Under the pieces are notes generated by a model. That model had not been told where the DNA came from. It ran no database searches and saw only the letters and a list, made by a program, of their open reading frames with translations. Positions 48,616-60,900 of a DNA stretch of 64,000 bases are shown here, one piece after another (position 1 is the stretch's first letter; each line of letters opens with the position of its first letter). A program made the translations under genes and the position numbers. Origin of the DNA: Cadophora sp. MPI-SDFR-AT-0126 (lineage: Eukaryota; Ascomycota; Leotiomycetes; Helotiales; Ploettnerulaceae). Where the stretch lies: positions 434,001 through 498,000 of the forward strand of contig JAGMVK010000011.1 of NCBI GenBank assembly GCA_020747065.1, written 5' to 3'.

Positions 48616-49349
48616 GTGGTGAAATTTTGCGGAGGAATATCTGAGCGCGAAAGTGCGTCGAACAATTCATGACGTTGCTGTCACTGAGCTGACTGTCGTC
48701 GCCGCTGTCCTCCAAGAATTACATTTCCAGCAATCTACAAGAGAGGACAAGCCTCTAGACACGAAGTTTCAAGCCGACAACCTCGATTGTAGGAAGCCAA
48801 GTTGATGATTGTTCTGATACACGTGAGAATCATGTGACCTTCAGGTTTCCAATCTTGTCTTTGGTTGGCAAGGCTGCTGGGTTGTAGCTAATACAGGATA
48901 TTATATCCCAAGCTGCAACAATTCACGAACTCTAAAGCTTCCGATCCAGTCGTTTGATACAAGACTCGGGTTCGTAGCTGAATCCCAGAATGTTACACAT
49001 GCCAAGACCATCCCGCTCGCTTTGCACAGCAGCTGAACAGCAAAATTCAGCCACAAAGTCTCGCACCCGAGATCTCACGATGCAGCCCGGGAATCCACGA
49101 CCTGACGACATACCTATGTGCAGAATTGAACACAGCGCGTACGTGACTCAAAAATACCTCCCGACTGAAGTTCGTATTGACTGGTATATTAATCCAGCTC
49201 GTCTCTTTACTCGAGGCCCAAGTATTTCTCGCTTATAGTAGTATCATAACAGATCGGCGCAACATTTCGATAATTTGAGTGCGCATTCACCTGACTCTCA
49301 GCTTCACGACCGCAGTTTTCAACAGAGATAGTAGAGAACAAAGCCCGCC
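48616..49349. other. Intergenic spacer
   Basis: 734 bases: 3' flank of the regulator and promoter of the hydrolase gene. No gene or repeat seen. Confidence 0.6.
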
Positions 49350-50699
49350 ATGGCAGATAGACACACCCTCATATTCAGCAAACCCACCACATCAGCCCAT
49401 CCAGTCTCTCTCCCATCTTACATCACAAGACATTACATCCCCACCCCGCTCGGTACCCTCGAGCTTCTGGCTGCTGAACCACCAGCAACGCCAGAATCTC
49501 AAAACGCACCTCGAAAGAAGGCAATACTATTCCGTAAGCTCCCCAATCTCATCTAAGCCCTTCTCTTGAACTTTCCCATACCACAAATCTCAAATTGGCT
49601 TATTTTAACATAAGATATGTTCAGAACACGGTGGCTTCGGCTCAGCACCAGTCTTCCTCCCCTTCCTAACCTACTTCTCCCAACAGCACCAGCACCCAGC
49701 CTACGCACTCTCCGTCCGCGGGCACGGCGCCTCCTGGACCCCTTCTTTCCTGCGCATGGTCTGGGGATATCCCAAATCGGCATTCGCAGCTGATTTGCAA
49801 GCGGGCGTTCAATTCGTGCTGGGATTGGAGGCCGAGAAGAGAGGGGAGGAGGTAGTAGAGGATTTGGTGTTGGTGGGGCATTCGGCGGGTGGTGGGTTGA
49901 CGCAGTTTGCTTTGAGTGAGGGGTTGGTTAGAGTGGGTGGGTATGTGTGTTTGGCTGGGTTTCCGGGGTTTGGGGGGTGAGTTTTCGTTTTATCTTCTCT
50001 TTCTCACTTTTCAATCGTCCCTCATGGAGATCAAAGCGACTCTTGAGACTAAACACAATGATTGAGGTTGTATTTTGAGCCGTATGCTAATGCGAAAGCA
50101 GATGGCGTTGCTACTGGAACTGGTTCAAAATGGACCCATGGTTCGTCCCCCGCTACTACATCCGCGACATCTGGCATCCGCGCTCGCCACTCTCATCCAC
50201 GACTCTCGTCCACCAGGCATTTTTCAGCCCGTCGTACCCAGTCTCGGAAGTCCGCAAGTTTGAGAGCCTGATGCCGGAGTATGAGAGTATGCTTTGGCCG
50301 CTGCAGATGATGACGAGGTTTGTGGATGTGGGGAGGGTGGTGAGGAGTGTGGTTGGGTGGGGACGTGCAGAGTTTGGGAAGGAAAATGGAGATGGGGAGG
50401 GGAGAATAGAAGAAAAGAGGATGTTGATTATTGCTGGGGAGAAGGATATGTTGATGGGGGTCGAGTTGATGAGGAGAATGGCGGCTGAGTATAGGGAGGC
50501 TGTGAGGAAGGGCTGGGGATCGTTGGTTTCTGAGACGGATAGGGCTGGTGGTAATACGAGTGCTGTGGTGAGTGGTGGGCCTGGTGAAGAGGATGGGGTA
50601 GGATTTGAGGTTGTGCTGGGTTCGGGTCATCATGTGCAGAACGATCTTTATTGGGAAGACTGCGCAGGGAAGATCTTGGAGTTTGTGGAGCAATTGTAA
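49350..50699 (+). CDS. Alpha/beta hydrolase
   Basis: Three exons, 49350-49533, 49625-49976 and 50102-50699, give 377 residues. The second acceptor (GCAG at 50101) was chosen because it restores GGWRCYWNWFKMDPWFVPRY, a stretch expected in this family. Motifs are QHGGFGSAPVFLPFL (oxyanion HG), SVRGHGAS, the nucleophile elbow LVLVGHSAGGG, the acid loop IIAGEKDMLMG and the late histidine GSGHHVQND. All triad elements are present, so the enzyme is probably active as a serine hydrolase or lipase-like enzyme. There is no signal peptide. It lies 4 kb from the polyketide synthase on the opposite strand; hydrolases of this fold can release or trim polyketides, but that role here is inference. The second exon is unusually GT-rich. 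Confidence 0.82.
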
Positions 50700-51087
50700 A
50701 GTTTTTGGTTTGGACTGTTGACTTCTGAGCGACGTTTCTCGTTTCGTGTGGGATTGGAGATGAGTTTGTAAAATTAGATACGTTGGGCTGATCATTCAGT
50801 AGCCAGATGCCGGATTGGCGTTTTACGTGTTGCATTAGCAATGGAAATTTCTGCTCTGACATTCGAGTCTACCAATTTTCTGCTGGAACTTGACTCGGAT
50901 TAACAGCCAAGTCGGTAGGAAAGTACTTAATGGTATTCCTCGAACGTATCCTTTACCACTGATTTCGCCTTGGAGTACAAAGCCAGTTCCATTCATACTC
51001 AACATCCTAGTCATCCTTCTCCATCCTTACAAAGATCCCCTAAACTATCATCCACTCAAGCCCTACAGTAAAATCGCAACTCCATCC
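50700..51087. other. Convergent intergenic spacer
   Basis: 388 bases between convergent genes. The right half is pyrimidine-rich on the plus strand. No separate feature. Confidence 0.6.
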
Positions 51088-51630
51088 TCACTCCCCTCCA
51101 TATTCCTGAGCAACGTTTCCCCCTCCTTCCCGACCCCCATCCTCAGAATTCTTAATCAACTTCCCATACCTCTCCCTCCGTCCCAAACCCCTCCACCAGC
51201 CTTCCCTTACCGTCGTAGGATCCGCATCTTCCCACTCCCTCTCCCTCTCACCTCCATCCTCATCCCCACTACCCTCCTCCCCCCCTCTCCCTCCAAACTC
51301 TCCATCACCCTCTTCATCCCCCTCTTTTCCCCTCGCCTGCTTAGTTGACAGCACATCCGCAAAACCCAAGCAAAACCCACAACAACAGCCACTCGCAGTC
51401 CGAATCCCCTTCCGCAGTCTTTTCACCCAGGGGATACTGCATGGGAGGCGGTGGTACTCGGTATATGCGATGACTGTGACAAACGTGACTGGGATAAGAA
51501 ACAGAAGGGCGAGAGTGAGGAGGATGAGGTTGCAGGGGAGGGGTGAGGATTGAGGGGTGAACGGAGAGGTTGTGCGTGCGGTTGGTGGGAGGGTGGCCAT
51601 GAGGTTGAGGAGTGGTGTGAGGATGCGCAT
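51088..51630 (-). CDS. Hypothetical one-pass membrane protein with acidic Gly-rich tail
   Basis: A single open frame of 180 codons starting MRILTPLLNLMATLPPTART. One hydrophobic segment, CNLILLTLALLFLIPVTFV, is followed by RRP-type basic residues and a Cys cluster (ASGCCCGFCLG). The tail is low-complexity Gly/Glu/Asp/Arg. No family is recognised. Strong pyrimidine skew of the plus strand means such a frame could arise by chance, but the combination of a clean ATG, a membrane segment and basic flank makes a small gene plausible. Start at 51600 (MATLPP) is an alternative. Confidence 0.45.
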   Translation of the reverse strand: MRILTPLLNLMATLPPTARTTSPFTPQSSPLPCNLILLTLALLFLIPVTFVTVIAYTEYHRLPCSIPWVKRLRKGIRTASGCCCGFCLGFADVLSTKQARGKEGDEEGDGEFGGRGGEEGSGDEDGGEREREWEDADPTTVREGWWRGLGRRERYGKLIKNSEDGGREGGGNVAQEYGGE

Positions 51631-52613
51631 TTGTTTTAAAGGAGGGAGATGAAGGTGTATGGGGATTTTGGACCGGTGCTGAGGGTTGATGAGTGGTGGA
51701 TGTTGGTGGTGGTGTGCTGTAGGGGTGTCGTTGGTGGGAATGTTGGTTTAGACGATTTTCAACGGTTGGGTACAAAGAAAGGAAAATTATGATGTTACAG
51801 ATTATAAACGTTGTTGAACAATAAAAGGAAGAGGAGGGGTTGGATATCAATTTGTTGTTAGGACATTTGGCTGGTACGAATCTAGATGCTCTTTAGGGTT
51901 GAAGCTTCGCTGGGCGTTGACATCCAGAAGGGCAGGCGCATTCCATGACTGTCCGAGAAGGGAAAATAAGTATTTCAATCCTAACACATAGAGAGCACAA
52001 CTGAAGCTGTGGCTATAACTTTCTTGGTGCAGATGACATCCTGAAAATATGTATATAGTGTTGTTCTGGAGCTGAGGTTCGAGCGGAGTAATCAAGAACG
52101 CTCGCAAATGTGATGAGCTAAGTCCTGTCGTAATTGCAGTGCAGTTTCGACGCACCACATTCACATAGCTGAACCATTTTCTCTTGGAAGAATACGAGTG
52201 TACCTCGCAAGTACCTAACATTTCATTGTCAACAGGCACAGGGGTGTTTTCGAGGAGATCATGAACGACGACACGTGACAGCTGAGTCTACAACTCAAAT
52301 GCCGCTGATATTTGTGATTGCGTGTATTTTTAGAATAAAGATCGTCTTATTCGATGGTAGCAGCTTCAAGAACATCCATTTGTACTACTTATGGTCATGA
52401 CTGTTACTGGCAACTCTGTACTGTCAACGTGACTAAACGGATCCAGCAAAGGGATGGTGGAAGTCAAGAGTATACACTTTTTGCTAGAAACGAAATCACA
52501 AGCGAGTTGTACCTATGTTCAGATAAAGAGCGCATCCCAAATACTAGAGAGCTTTCCATTCTTTCCATCATGTATCTTGTCTAGGGTGGTTCCACCACAT
52601 TTTGGACGGCACG
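51631..52613. other. Intergenic region
   Basis: About 1 kb between the small membrane-protein frame and the NmrA-like gene. Open frames on both strands are short and featureless. Confidence 0.55.
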
Positions 52614-53695
52614 TCAGTTCCAAGACATCTTCTCAAAAGTCTCCTTGGAAGCCACGAACATATCCTCACTGAGACCCAAATCCTCCTTCACCAACATATC
52701 TTCTCCACTCCAACAATTTCTTCCCGCACTCTCCCAGAATTTCATCATAAGACCAATCTCCCTCCCCCACATCAGCCACACCTTGTCATACTCCTCAATC
52801 GAGGCAATCTCAACATACAAACTATCTCTTCCAGTTGCCTCACCCCAGGACTTCACAAGACCACCAATAGTCGTGTCTTCTACCGTAGCAAGAACGTACT
52901 TACGCTGCGTGGCCGCGGGTTGAGCTAGGATCGCAGAAGTGAAAATGCCGACGTTCGTGGTGACGTCGCCGATGGTTTGGACGAGAGTCGAGGGTGAGAC
53001 TGGGCCGAGCTGGATATATTTACCAGAAGTTTTCTTCGTCTTATCAGCAATGGTTCACTGCTTCACAATCATTCGCAGAGCCGTGTGGCAAAGAGCCTAA
53101 GCACTTACAAACAAAGTCGGTGTAGTCCACGGATACTCGAAATTCTGAGCGTATGCTCCAACCCACAGAAACGTAGTCTTCGCATACAACACCTCATTGG
53201 CCTTGATGAAAGCATCAATCTGTGCCTTTCCTTGATGGTGCGGTACCGATATCTGGCCATTTGTGATCTTCTCGGAATCGGAAAGAGTGCTCCAGATGTA
53301 ATGCTTCAATGTCGGTGTCTTTGCCGCAGCATTGGCGAGATTCTGACCTTGCTTTACCTCGAGAGCGATTGCTGCGTCTGGGGCTACTTTAGGGAAATGT
53401 TCGAAGAAATTCGTGAGGCCGAAAATTGCTGTTGATCCCTGTACTGGATGTCAATTGGGTTTGGGAAGCGAGAGAAGAGGTGGGGGCTCGCCTCGAAAGC
53501 TTTGATGAGTGAGTCTTCGTTGTTGAGATCGGCTGATACAACTTTTACGCCGCGAGCGATGAGATCTTTTGCTTTTGCGCTGGAGGTGTTGCGGGTGATG
53601 GCTCGGATGCTGTAAAGACCTGATTTCAGGGCCGCTTCGAGGACTGACCCGCCTTGGAGGCCTGTCGCGCCGACGATGGTGAGAATAGGAGCCAT
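52614..53695 (-). CDS. NmrA-like family NAD(P)-binding protein
   Basis: Three exons, 53492-53695, 53109-53438 and 52614-53039, encode 319 residues. The start MAPILTIVGATGLQGGSVLE contains the Rossmann GXXGXXG motif. KSGLYSIRAITRNTSSAKAK and VKVVSADLNNEDSLIKAFEG are the usual second and third strands. LKHYIWSTLSDSEKITNG and PTLFTKKTSGKYIQLGP follow. The first intron appears to be GC-AG (GCGAGC at 53491), because no GT donor can join GAG to GSTAIFGLTNFFEH. NmrA-like proteins either sense NAD(P) redox state (as in nitrogen repression) or act as short-chain oxidoreductases; the lack of a YxxxK catalytic pair favours the former, but this is not decisive. It is transcribed in the same direction as the PKS 1.2 kb upstream of it. 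Confidence 0.88.
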
Positions 53696-54917
53696 TTTGG
53701 GTTGAACAATACGAGTCGGATGTCAAGGTGACTTTGTTTAGAGTTTCCAGCAGAGAATTGAGCAGAAAATGTCGAGCAGCAGGTGAAGAGAGGAACGAGA
53801 ATTTATGGAGATTGGACTCCCATATTACTTGGCGGAATTCCACGCCTCAACATCATGGGGGTAAGTCGATTCATTGAGACGGCTGACATCGTAAGGCGAA
53901 CAAGCGGAACTCCACTCCCATACGAAAAATCGAGTCGTCATGCTTAACAATCAAAATCTTTCATGGGATCCGATTGATTGTTGCGTATCAACCCCTGTTC
54001 TGAAGAATAATTGTAGTATACTCGCATATGCATGACCGCAAGCGCCGCAAGATGACCGCAAGCGCGACTGCAACTCGGAAAGTTGACCTGGCTTGATATG
54101 TAATCATCGTAATCTCTCGCTTAGCTGAGAGGGTCTGCCCAGTCGTTTAAGAGGGAGCTCCGGAACATGTCAATAGAGCTTTGATCGTGTACGAGCAATT
54201 GAAAGATTCTCTCATCTAATATTTCCTGATTAGAGCGATATCTTTCGCTTCTGTAGAATCTACGCAACACGTTCATGTCACGCAACTCTATTGACTGGGG
54301 AGCTTAGATATGACCTCGCATTTGTTGACGCGTCCCTTCCTCACTACACATACACTGGAACGGTCACGTTGGTAACGTGATGATAATATTCCAGAGTGAT
54401 ACCTGCCCCGACCTTTGAGATTTTATTTCTTTGTGTTGTGAGACTGCGATTGATAGAAGGGACGAATTTGATCGAACGTTTACCCTCGCCTCCATTCACT
54501 CTCCGCAGGCCAACAATCGACCAGACGGGATATAACACTAGCAACGAAGCTTCTAAAACTTGTATAAATGAATTCATCTCTTATGTCATTACTCACTTCT
54601 CGTTTCCCCATCATCCCAAACAATCTCAACAGACAAGTATCGAGCAATACTCGGAAAACACACTGAAGCAAGCATACCAACAAAGCGACGACCAAAACAA
54701 AATACCATGCAATGAACACGCCGTACACATAATGACACATTGCCGAGAAGGTAAACAAGAAAAAGCTCAAGACATGGGCCAACTAGTCGGGCACAGGTCC
54801 ACCCTGCACAGCATAATCAGAACACGCCAAGATGGGCAAATACATTTGTGGGGGAAAGAGAAGGAACAGTATCCGGGCTGTGGTGCGATGCCCGGCCATC
54901 GATGCAATGAAAGAAAG
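53696..54917. other. Intergenic region between PKS and NmrA-like gene
   Basis: 1.2 kb: promoter of the NmrA-like gene and 3' flank of the PKS. Contains a direct repeat at 54032-54065. The plus-strand open frame 54396-54923 runs antisense into the PKS stop codon and has no recognisable domain. Confidence 0.55.
54032..54065 (+). repeat. Direct repeat pair
   Basis: ATGACCGCAAGCGC occurs at 54032-54045 and again at 54052-54065, one 20-bp step apart. It lies about 340 bp upstream of the NmrA-like start codon. Confidence 0.75.
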
Positions 54918-57900
54918 TCATAGAGTGGTTGTATCAGTTACCTTTCCGCCTCCGTCAAGTTGTAATAAAGCGTAGCTGTCGTTGTCGGCGCTCTCTGGAG
55001 GCAGGGTGATGGTCTGGCCATCGTGAGTAGTGAAGATCAAGTTCGTGAGTTTATTGACCCTGTTGATATCGGCATTTGTATTATTGATTTGAGATACAGT
55101 GGTGCGTCCGATCTCGATTTTCGGTGACAAGAAAGCCGACATGTCTTCTCTAATGTCAGGCTCTGGGATGAGGAAATGGTCACCTGGATCTTCCATTTGA
55201 TCGGTCTTAACATGAAGATCGCGTTTCGAGTCATCGAACGACTCAATAATCTGTTCAGTAGCCGGAATGTCTGGCAATATGACCATACAGTTGATATCCA
55301 TGGTGCCAGACTGAGGGGTGAGGATCTGATCATCGGGTGAAGAGAGCGAACCTATCTCCCCCTCGCTCGCTGGTTTGATATTCTGGTTCTGCTGTGACGA
55401 TGTATCATTCATGTCAATATTAAGACGCGATTCCAGTACCTGTAAGAGGCCTTCATGGTCTGGTGCTGATGAGGTATCCGATAGAGCTGGAGAGTGGGAT
55501 TGCGAGAGAGTATCTTGCTCGGAGGACGAGTTGCCGGATGAGGTCGAAGCAAGCGAGAGCTTCTTGGAATGTCCCTGCTGGCGAGGAGCGGAGTGTAGTG
55601 TGCTGTCTTCTACCTCAATCTCTATCTCTGACTCTGCTGCTGCCTCTATACTCAGATCGGATTTCTCAATATCCGAGCCCTCAACAGAGACAGCTGGAAC
55701 TAGGTCATGTCCTCCAAGTCCGTTGGGCACCAACACGGTTTGCGAAGCTTTGGTCTCTTCTTCTTTGGCTTCTACAACAACAGCTGGGAACATCGTAAGC
55801 GGTAGTCGAGATACAGCATCGGTGACAAGATCGTATATGGTGGCTCCGCCAAGTATCTTCAGAATTGGCATGTCGACCCCAAGCTCAGTCACAAACCAAG
55901 CTCGTAGGTCGACAGCAACAAGAGAGTCGATGCCGAGTTCCAAAAGAACAGCTTCAGATGATACCGCTGTATCGGAAGATATCTGCAGCTTATGGCGCAA
56001 TTTGAGTGTGAAAGATTCTGGTCCCTCGGGTCAGTTTCCAGGAACATCAATGCCAGTGGAGGGAGACAAACCTGTGACAATGCTCATCACATCATCCATA
56101 CTCGACGCCACAATCAGCTGTGACTTCAAGCTCACAGTCGAACCTTTCGATTCAGTTGCGACAGCACCATCCCCACTCTCAATATAATGCCAAAACTTCG
56201 GATGTGGGTACCAAAGGATATTAGGGTCCTTCTGTGGATCTTTCGAATCCATCCCCGCATACAGAATAGGGTTCCGGGCACTGCCAGGCGCACCAGCAAG
56301 AACACCCTCCGCAAACATGTGATGGACTTCTTTCTCTGAAAGAGGAAGAGTTGCACCAATAATATCATTCAACTCGCGATTCATGCGAGCTGCATAGCCG
56401 ACTCCTTTGACTTCTCCGAGGCCAATAAGCGAGCCAGCAAGTCCGCGCTTCTGGCGGGATGAGACGAGACTGTTCATGAACATGTTAGCAGCGCAGTATG
56501 CTGCTTGACCAGAGTTACCCATGACATCAACTGAAGATCCGAAGAGGATGAAGAAGTCGAGGTCATTGTGCGGGAAGAGTTCATCGAGGAAACGACTGCC
56601 GTCGACCTTCGGTTTGAGGACCGTTTGCATCTCCTTGAAGCTCATGTTGGACAAAAGAGTATCGCTCAGGACCATAGCCGCGTTAGTGACTCCGGCAATC
56701 GGTGGTAGGGTGGAAATTATTTGCTGGTACGTTGCATGTAGTGAGGCTCTGTTTGAGACATCCCTAAATTGGTCAGTCGGCAGTGCTTATTAGTGGGCGA
56801 GAAAGCTTACATCGCCATTATGCTGACAGCACCTCCTATGCTCTTCATCTCATCTAGCCAGCTCTGCTCAATATTAGGGTTCCGGCTCGTTAGTACGATG
56901 TGTTTTGCTCCGTGGAGTATCATCCATCGGCAGAGGGATCGGCCCAAATTGCCTGCCATTCCGATCAAGAGGTATGTTCTGTCGCTTCTGAATTTCATCA
57001 GCGACTCTGCGCTCCGTATTTTGATTGGAAGTTTGGCACTGGCACTCCAGTCTACGATTTTCAACCCTGCAGCTGTAGGAGCCACGCGAACCAGCTCCTC
57101 TGCACTAATGACCATAGGCTTGATGAATGATCTTGTCGAACGAATGACCGACATCGAATTCGCAAGTGCAATGCTAAGACTATTGGCGACCAAGCTGCGA
57201 GCTTCAGTGGCATAGTAATGCGAAGTTTGGCTGAGGAATGTTGAGGCATCTGCACGTCGAAGATGGCATGGAAGCAATGCCGAAACTCGCGTTGCCAGTT
57301 CTGACTTCTCTGACATATTCACGAAAGCGGAGATATTGGTTGAGAGAAGAGACTTGATATCACGATCAGAAGAGAGCGGGTGCATCTTTACCCAATCGCT
57401 CTTCTCGGGAGAATGTTCCGTAGTGAGGAAGCATGGCTGTACTCCCGTGTATCGAGCTTTCCTGGCGATTGCGTCCGCAAGGGCTAGATCCGGCTCGAAC
57501 ACCAACAATCTGCTATTACTTGTTGCGAGATCCACAATTGATTGAGCAAGGATCTCGGTTGCAACAGCAGTCAGCAGTAGTGTTTCGTCTCCACGCCGAA
57601 TATGCCACGGCACAGTCCAACTGGACTCTGTGGTAATCGTAGCTCCAATCTTTTCTGATAATGCAATGACCTTCATTCCGACGTCTGGCAATTCACCGGT
57701 CAGGAGGTGAAGAGAGCCAGCGGACTTGATATCAACAGCCATCAAAGTGGAATGCGTGACTCGAATTGTCGTAAGATCTTTCGGCAGACTCAAAGTGGCT
57801 TCGGGCAGTAATCGCTGCAGCTCGTATGAACTGCTATTATGACTGACTTCAACAATAGCTTCAGCGGCATTGATGTCCTCCTCAATGATCCGTCGAGTCG

Positions 57901-60900
57901 ACATAAGTCTATTGTTCGCCACCTTGTCCGGTATCACACGCGTGATATGGAATTGGCCATCCTCAAGCCACAACTCCGGTTCGTTCGACCACATTCGCTT
58001 CGGAGCATAAATATCATTCTCCCACGTTTCCGCTAAAACAATTCTCAAGAAAGCCTCAGCAAGCAGAAGGCCGGTAAGCTCTTCGGCTTTAGCAGCATCT
58101 AGAACTTGAAGACGAAGATGGGGCATTTCGTGAATGAGTGTTCGTCCGATGCCAAGCGCCATGTTGGAGTAGGGTCGTTCGGATTTGCTGCCTGCCGTTA
58201 CCCATAAGAAGCTCTTCGAGATATTCAGTAAAGACTTGAACGACTCGAGCCGATCTGAGGTCAAATCTCTGAAAATTGGTGCGTCAAGCTCAGCAAGATT
58301 GAGGACGTGGACCATCGAGAAATCATCGAGCTTATGGATGTCCTCTAGCGATTCTAGTGTTTTGACGTTGGTCGTCCATGGCCGAAGTATCGTTTTCAAT
58401 TCCTCAATCAATTGTTTCGTACGATCCGTCGTTCCGCCTACTAAGAAAATGGTGTCGATTTGTGGCTTAGGTCCAGCAAGAGCCAACGGCCTTTGCAAGA
58501 GTTCAATTTGTTCATCGACGGCAGTCGAGATGAATACTGCAACTGGCTGGTAGACAGATTCTGTTCCAGCAGTGATGGTGTCAAGTCCCGAGAAGCCATT
58601 TTTTGAAAGCAAAGAGTCCCACTGGCTAGGTGTGATGAGTGGTGTCAATTCTCGTCCATCTTCGACTCCTGCCCACCAGCCAGGCACCCCGCAGAAGCTG
58701 AACCCGACGCGAGTTGCACCGTTGTCGACTGCTTCAAGAACCAGGAGTTTACCACCAGGCTTCAACAACTTACGGACATTTGTCATAGTATTGTTCAGGA
58801 CTTTAGTAGCATGAAGAACATTCGAGGCGATGACAAGATCGTAAGAGTGCTCAGTAAAGCCTTGAGAGGTCGGATCGCGCTCAATATCAAGAGCTTCATA
58901 GATGATTCGGCCAAATCCTTTGAAAATTTCCTGCGCCTCCTCAAAGAATCCGACAGAGATATCGGTGAATGTGTACGACGAATATCTGTTATCGAGATGC
59001 TTCAAGATAGACCGAGTGATGCCACCGGTACCGCCACCTATCGTCGTTAGTGTTTCTCCGACGCTTTTGCTGTGGGCAACGTACCAATTTCTAGAATCTT
59101 GATCAATGGATATCTGAAAGCTATTTGCTGCACAAGAAGTCCTGCATACATGTTGTATTCCAACAATTCCGAGTTCTGGTAGTACAAATCGAGCAAGGCG
59201 TCTTGTCTCATATGCTCCAAAATTGTTGTCTCGCCTTTGATAAAAGGGATCAATTTCGTGCCAACGACATATAGAAGCTTGCAGTCGACGTCCTGTGCAC
59301 ATCTAAATTGCATTAGAAACAAGATGCGCTAAGCCAGCTTGATGTACTTACTGATCAGCTACTGCCTGAACATCCTCCCACGTGTTGTCTAGCCACTCCG
59401 ATTTACAAGAAGCATGTCTCCCAGCTCTCGTCTCTTCGACAACGTGAGTCGCAAATGCAAGAATTCTGTTTCCGTGCCAACTCGTCCCTTCCTTATCTTC
59501 AGTTGTAACAGAGTCTAGTAGCTGCTTCAAGTAGTACAAACAGATCTTCTCGAGCGTTTCTGCTTTCTGGACTTCAGCAGCCGAGAAGCCGGTCTTTCGA
59601 TAGACCAAAGAAGCGTCGGGTTCAGCAATGCCCCAGACAAGTTCATGGAATAACAGTCGGTCATCAGCTGATGTCGCAGGCATGAGAGGCTTCACCTCAA
59701 TGCCTTCGATCTGGCATATGGCGTTGAGGGATTCAATATCGTACAAAGTAACATCTCCACATACAGTATCAGAACCGCTTTCCGCCAGACCCGCATCAAA
59801 TATTACCTCTTTTCTTTGGTCATCGAAAGCGTTGGAGCATATCGTAGGGTTGACACGAATGTTTCGGATCGAGACAGGAACGTGAAGTGTCCAAAGACTG
59901 CCATCGCCGGGAGTTCCGAGGCAAGCAAACAGAGTCTGAATCGCAGAATCCAGAGTACCAGGGTGCATCACTAGAGATGATTTTGAGGTCGTGGAGTTTG
60001 CATCCACAATAAGCCCAGTCGCTGTGTCCAGCTTCTGTTCCAGAAATGAAATGCCTCGGAAAAGCCCAGTGTATCCATAGCCTACATCGTTGAGCGAGTC
60101 ATAGAACGTGTCAATATTGACCTCACGAAGGTCGTTGATCACAGCCAATTTTCGCCTTGGGAGAATTGTCGCAGAAGTAGAGCCAAGATGCAGGACGATC
60201 TTGCCTGAACTTACAAGAACAAGCGATCCTGTATCCCGACTCAAACAAGCATGACAGGTGAAATCGGCTGTGAGAACCTCTCGCATAGAATCCAAGATAA
60301 TATTGGTGATGCTGAACAAAGTCTCCACGCCCGAGTTATCATCATTGATAGAGATCGCTTGTATGATCTTGAAGTCTTTGATCTCGATTAGTTGGACATC
60401 TTTGCCAGAGGCCATTGTCTTTGTAGCTTCGAGTGCCATAACGAGATATCCGGCGGCAGGGAAAATTGTCTGGCCTTGAATCTGATGACCACCTAGCCAA
60501 GGGATCTCGTTCAATTTGAGATAATTACGCCATTTGTATTCGCCCTCGGCTTGGTCAGTCGTGACGATTCCGAGCAGCTCATGTGGCGCACCTGCGCGGG
60601 AACGAGTTTCTCTGGATGCACGAGACTCATACCATAGAGTGCGTTCGTGGTCCCATGGATAAGTTGGGAGGCCTTGGAGTGTAGTGCGTGGGGCTACACC
60701 ATGCAAGATTTGACTCCAAGCGGCAGCATCGAATGACTTTGAGCCAAGGTTCATCCAGAGCGAGCCCAAAGAATCGGCGAAGGTCTCAATTCCAGTCTTT
60801 CCACGTCCTAGTAATCCGAGATATGGCATGGATTTCTTTGCTCCAGTGATTTCCTGGATCGTTTGTACTGCTGGCCCATTGAGCGCTGGGTGAGGACCAA

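Noticed and set aside
54396..54923. 175-codon plus-strand open frame between NmrA-like gene and PKS
   Set aside because: Runs antisense into the PKS stop codon, has no recognisable domain, and would sit in the PKS 3' UTR.
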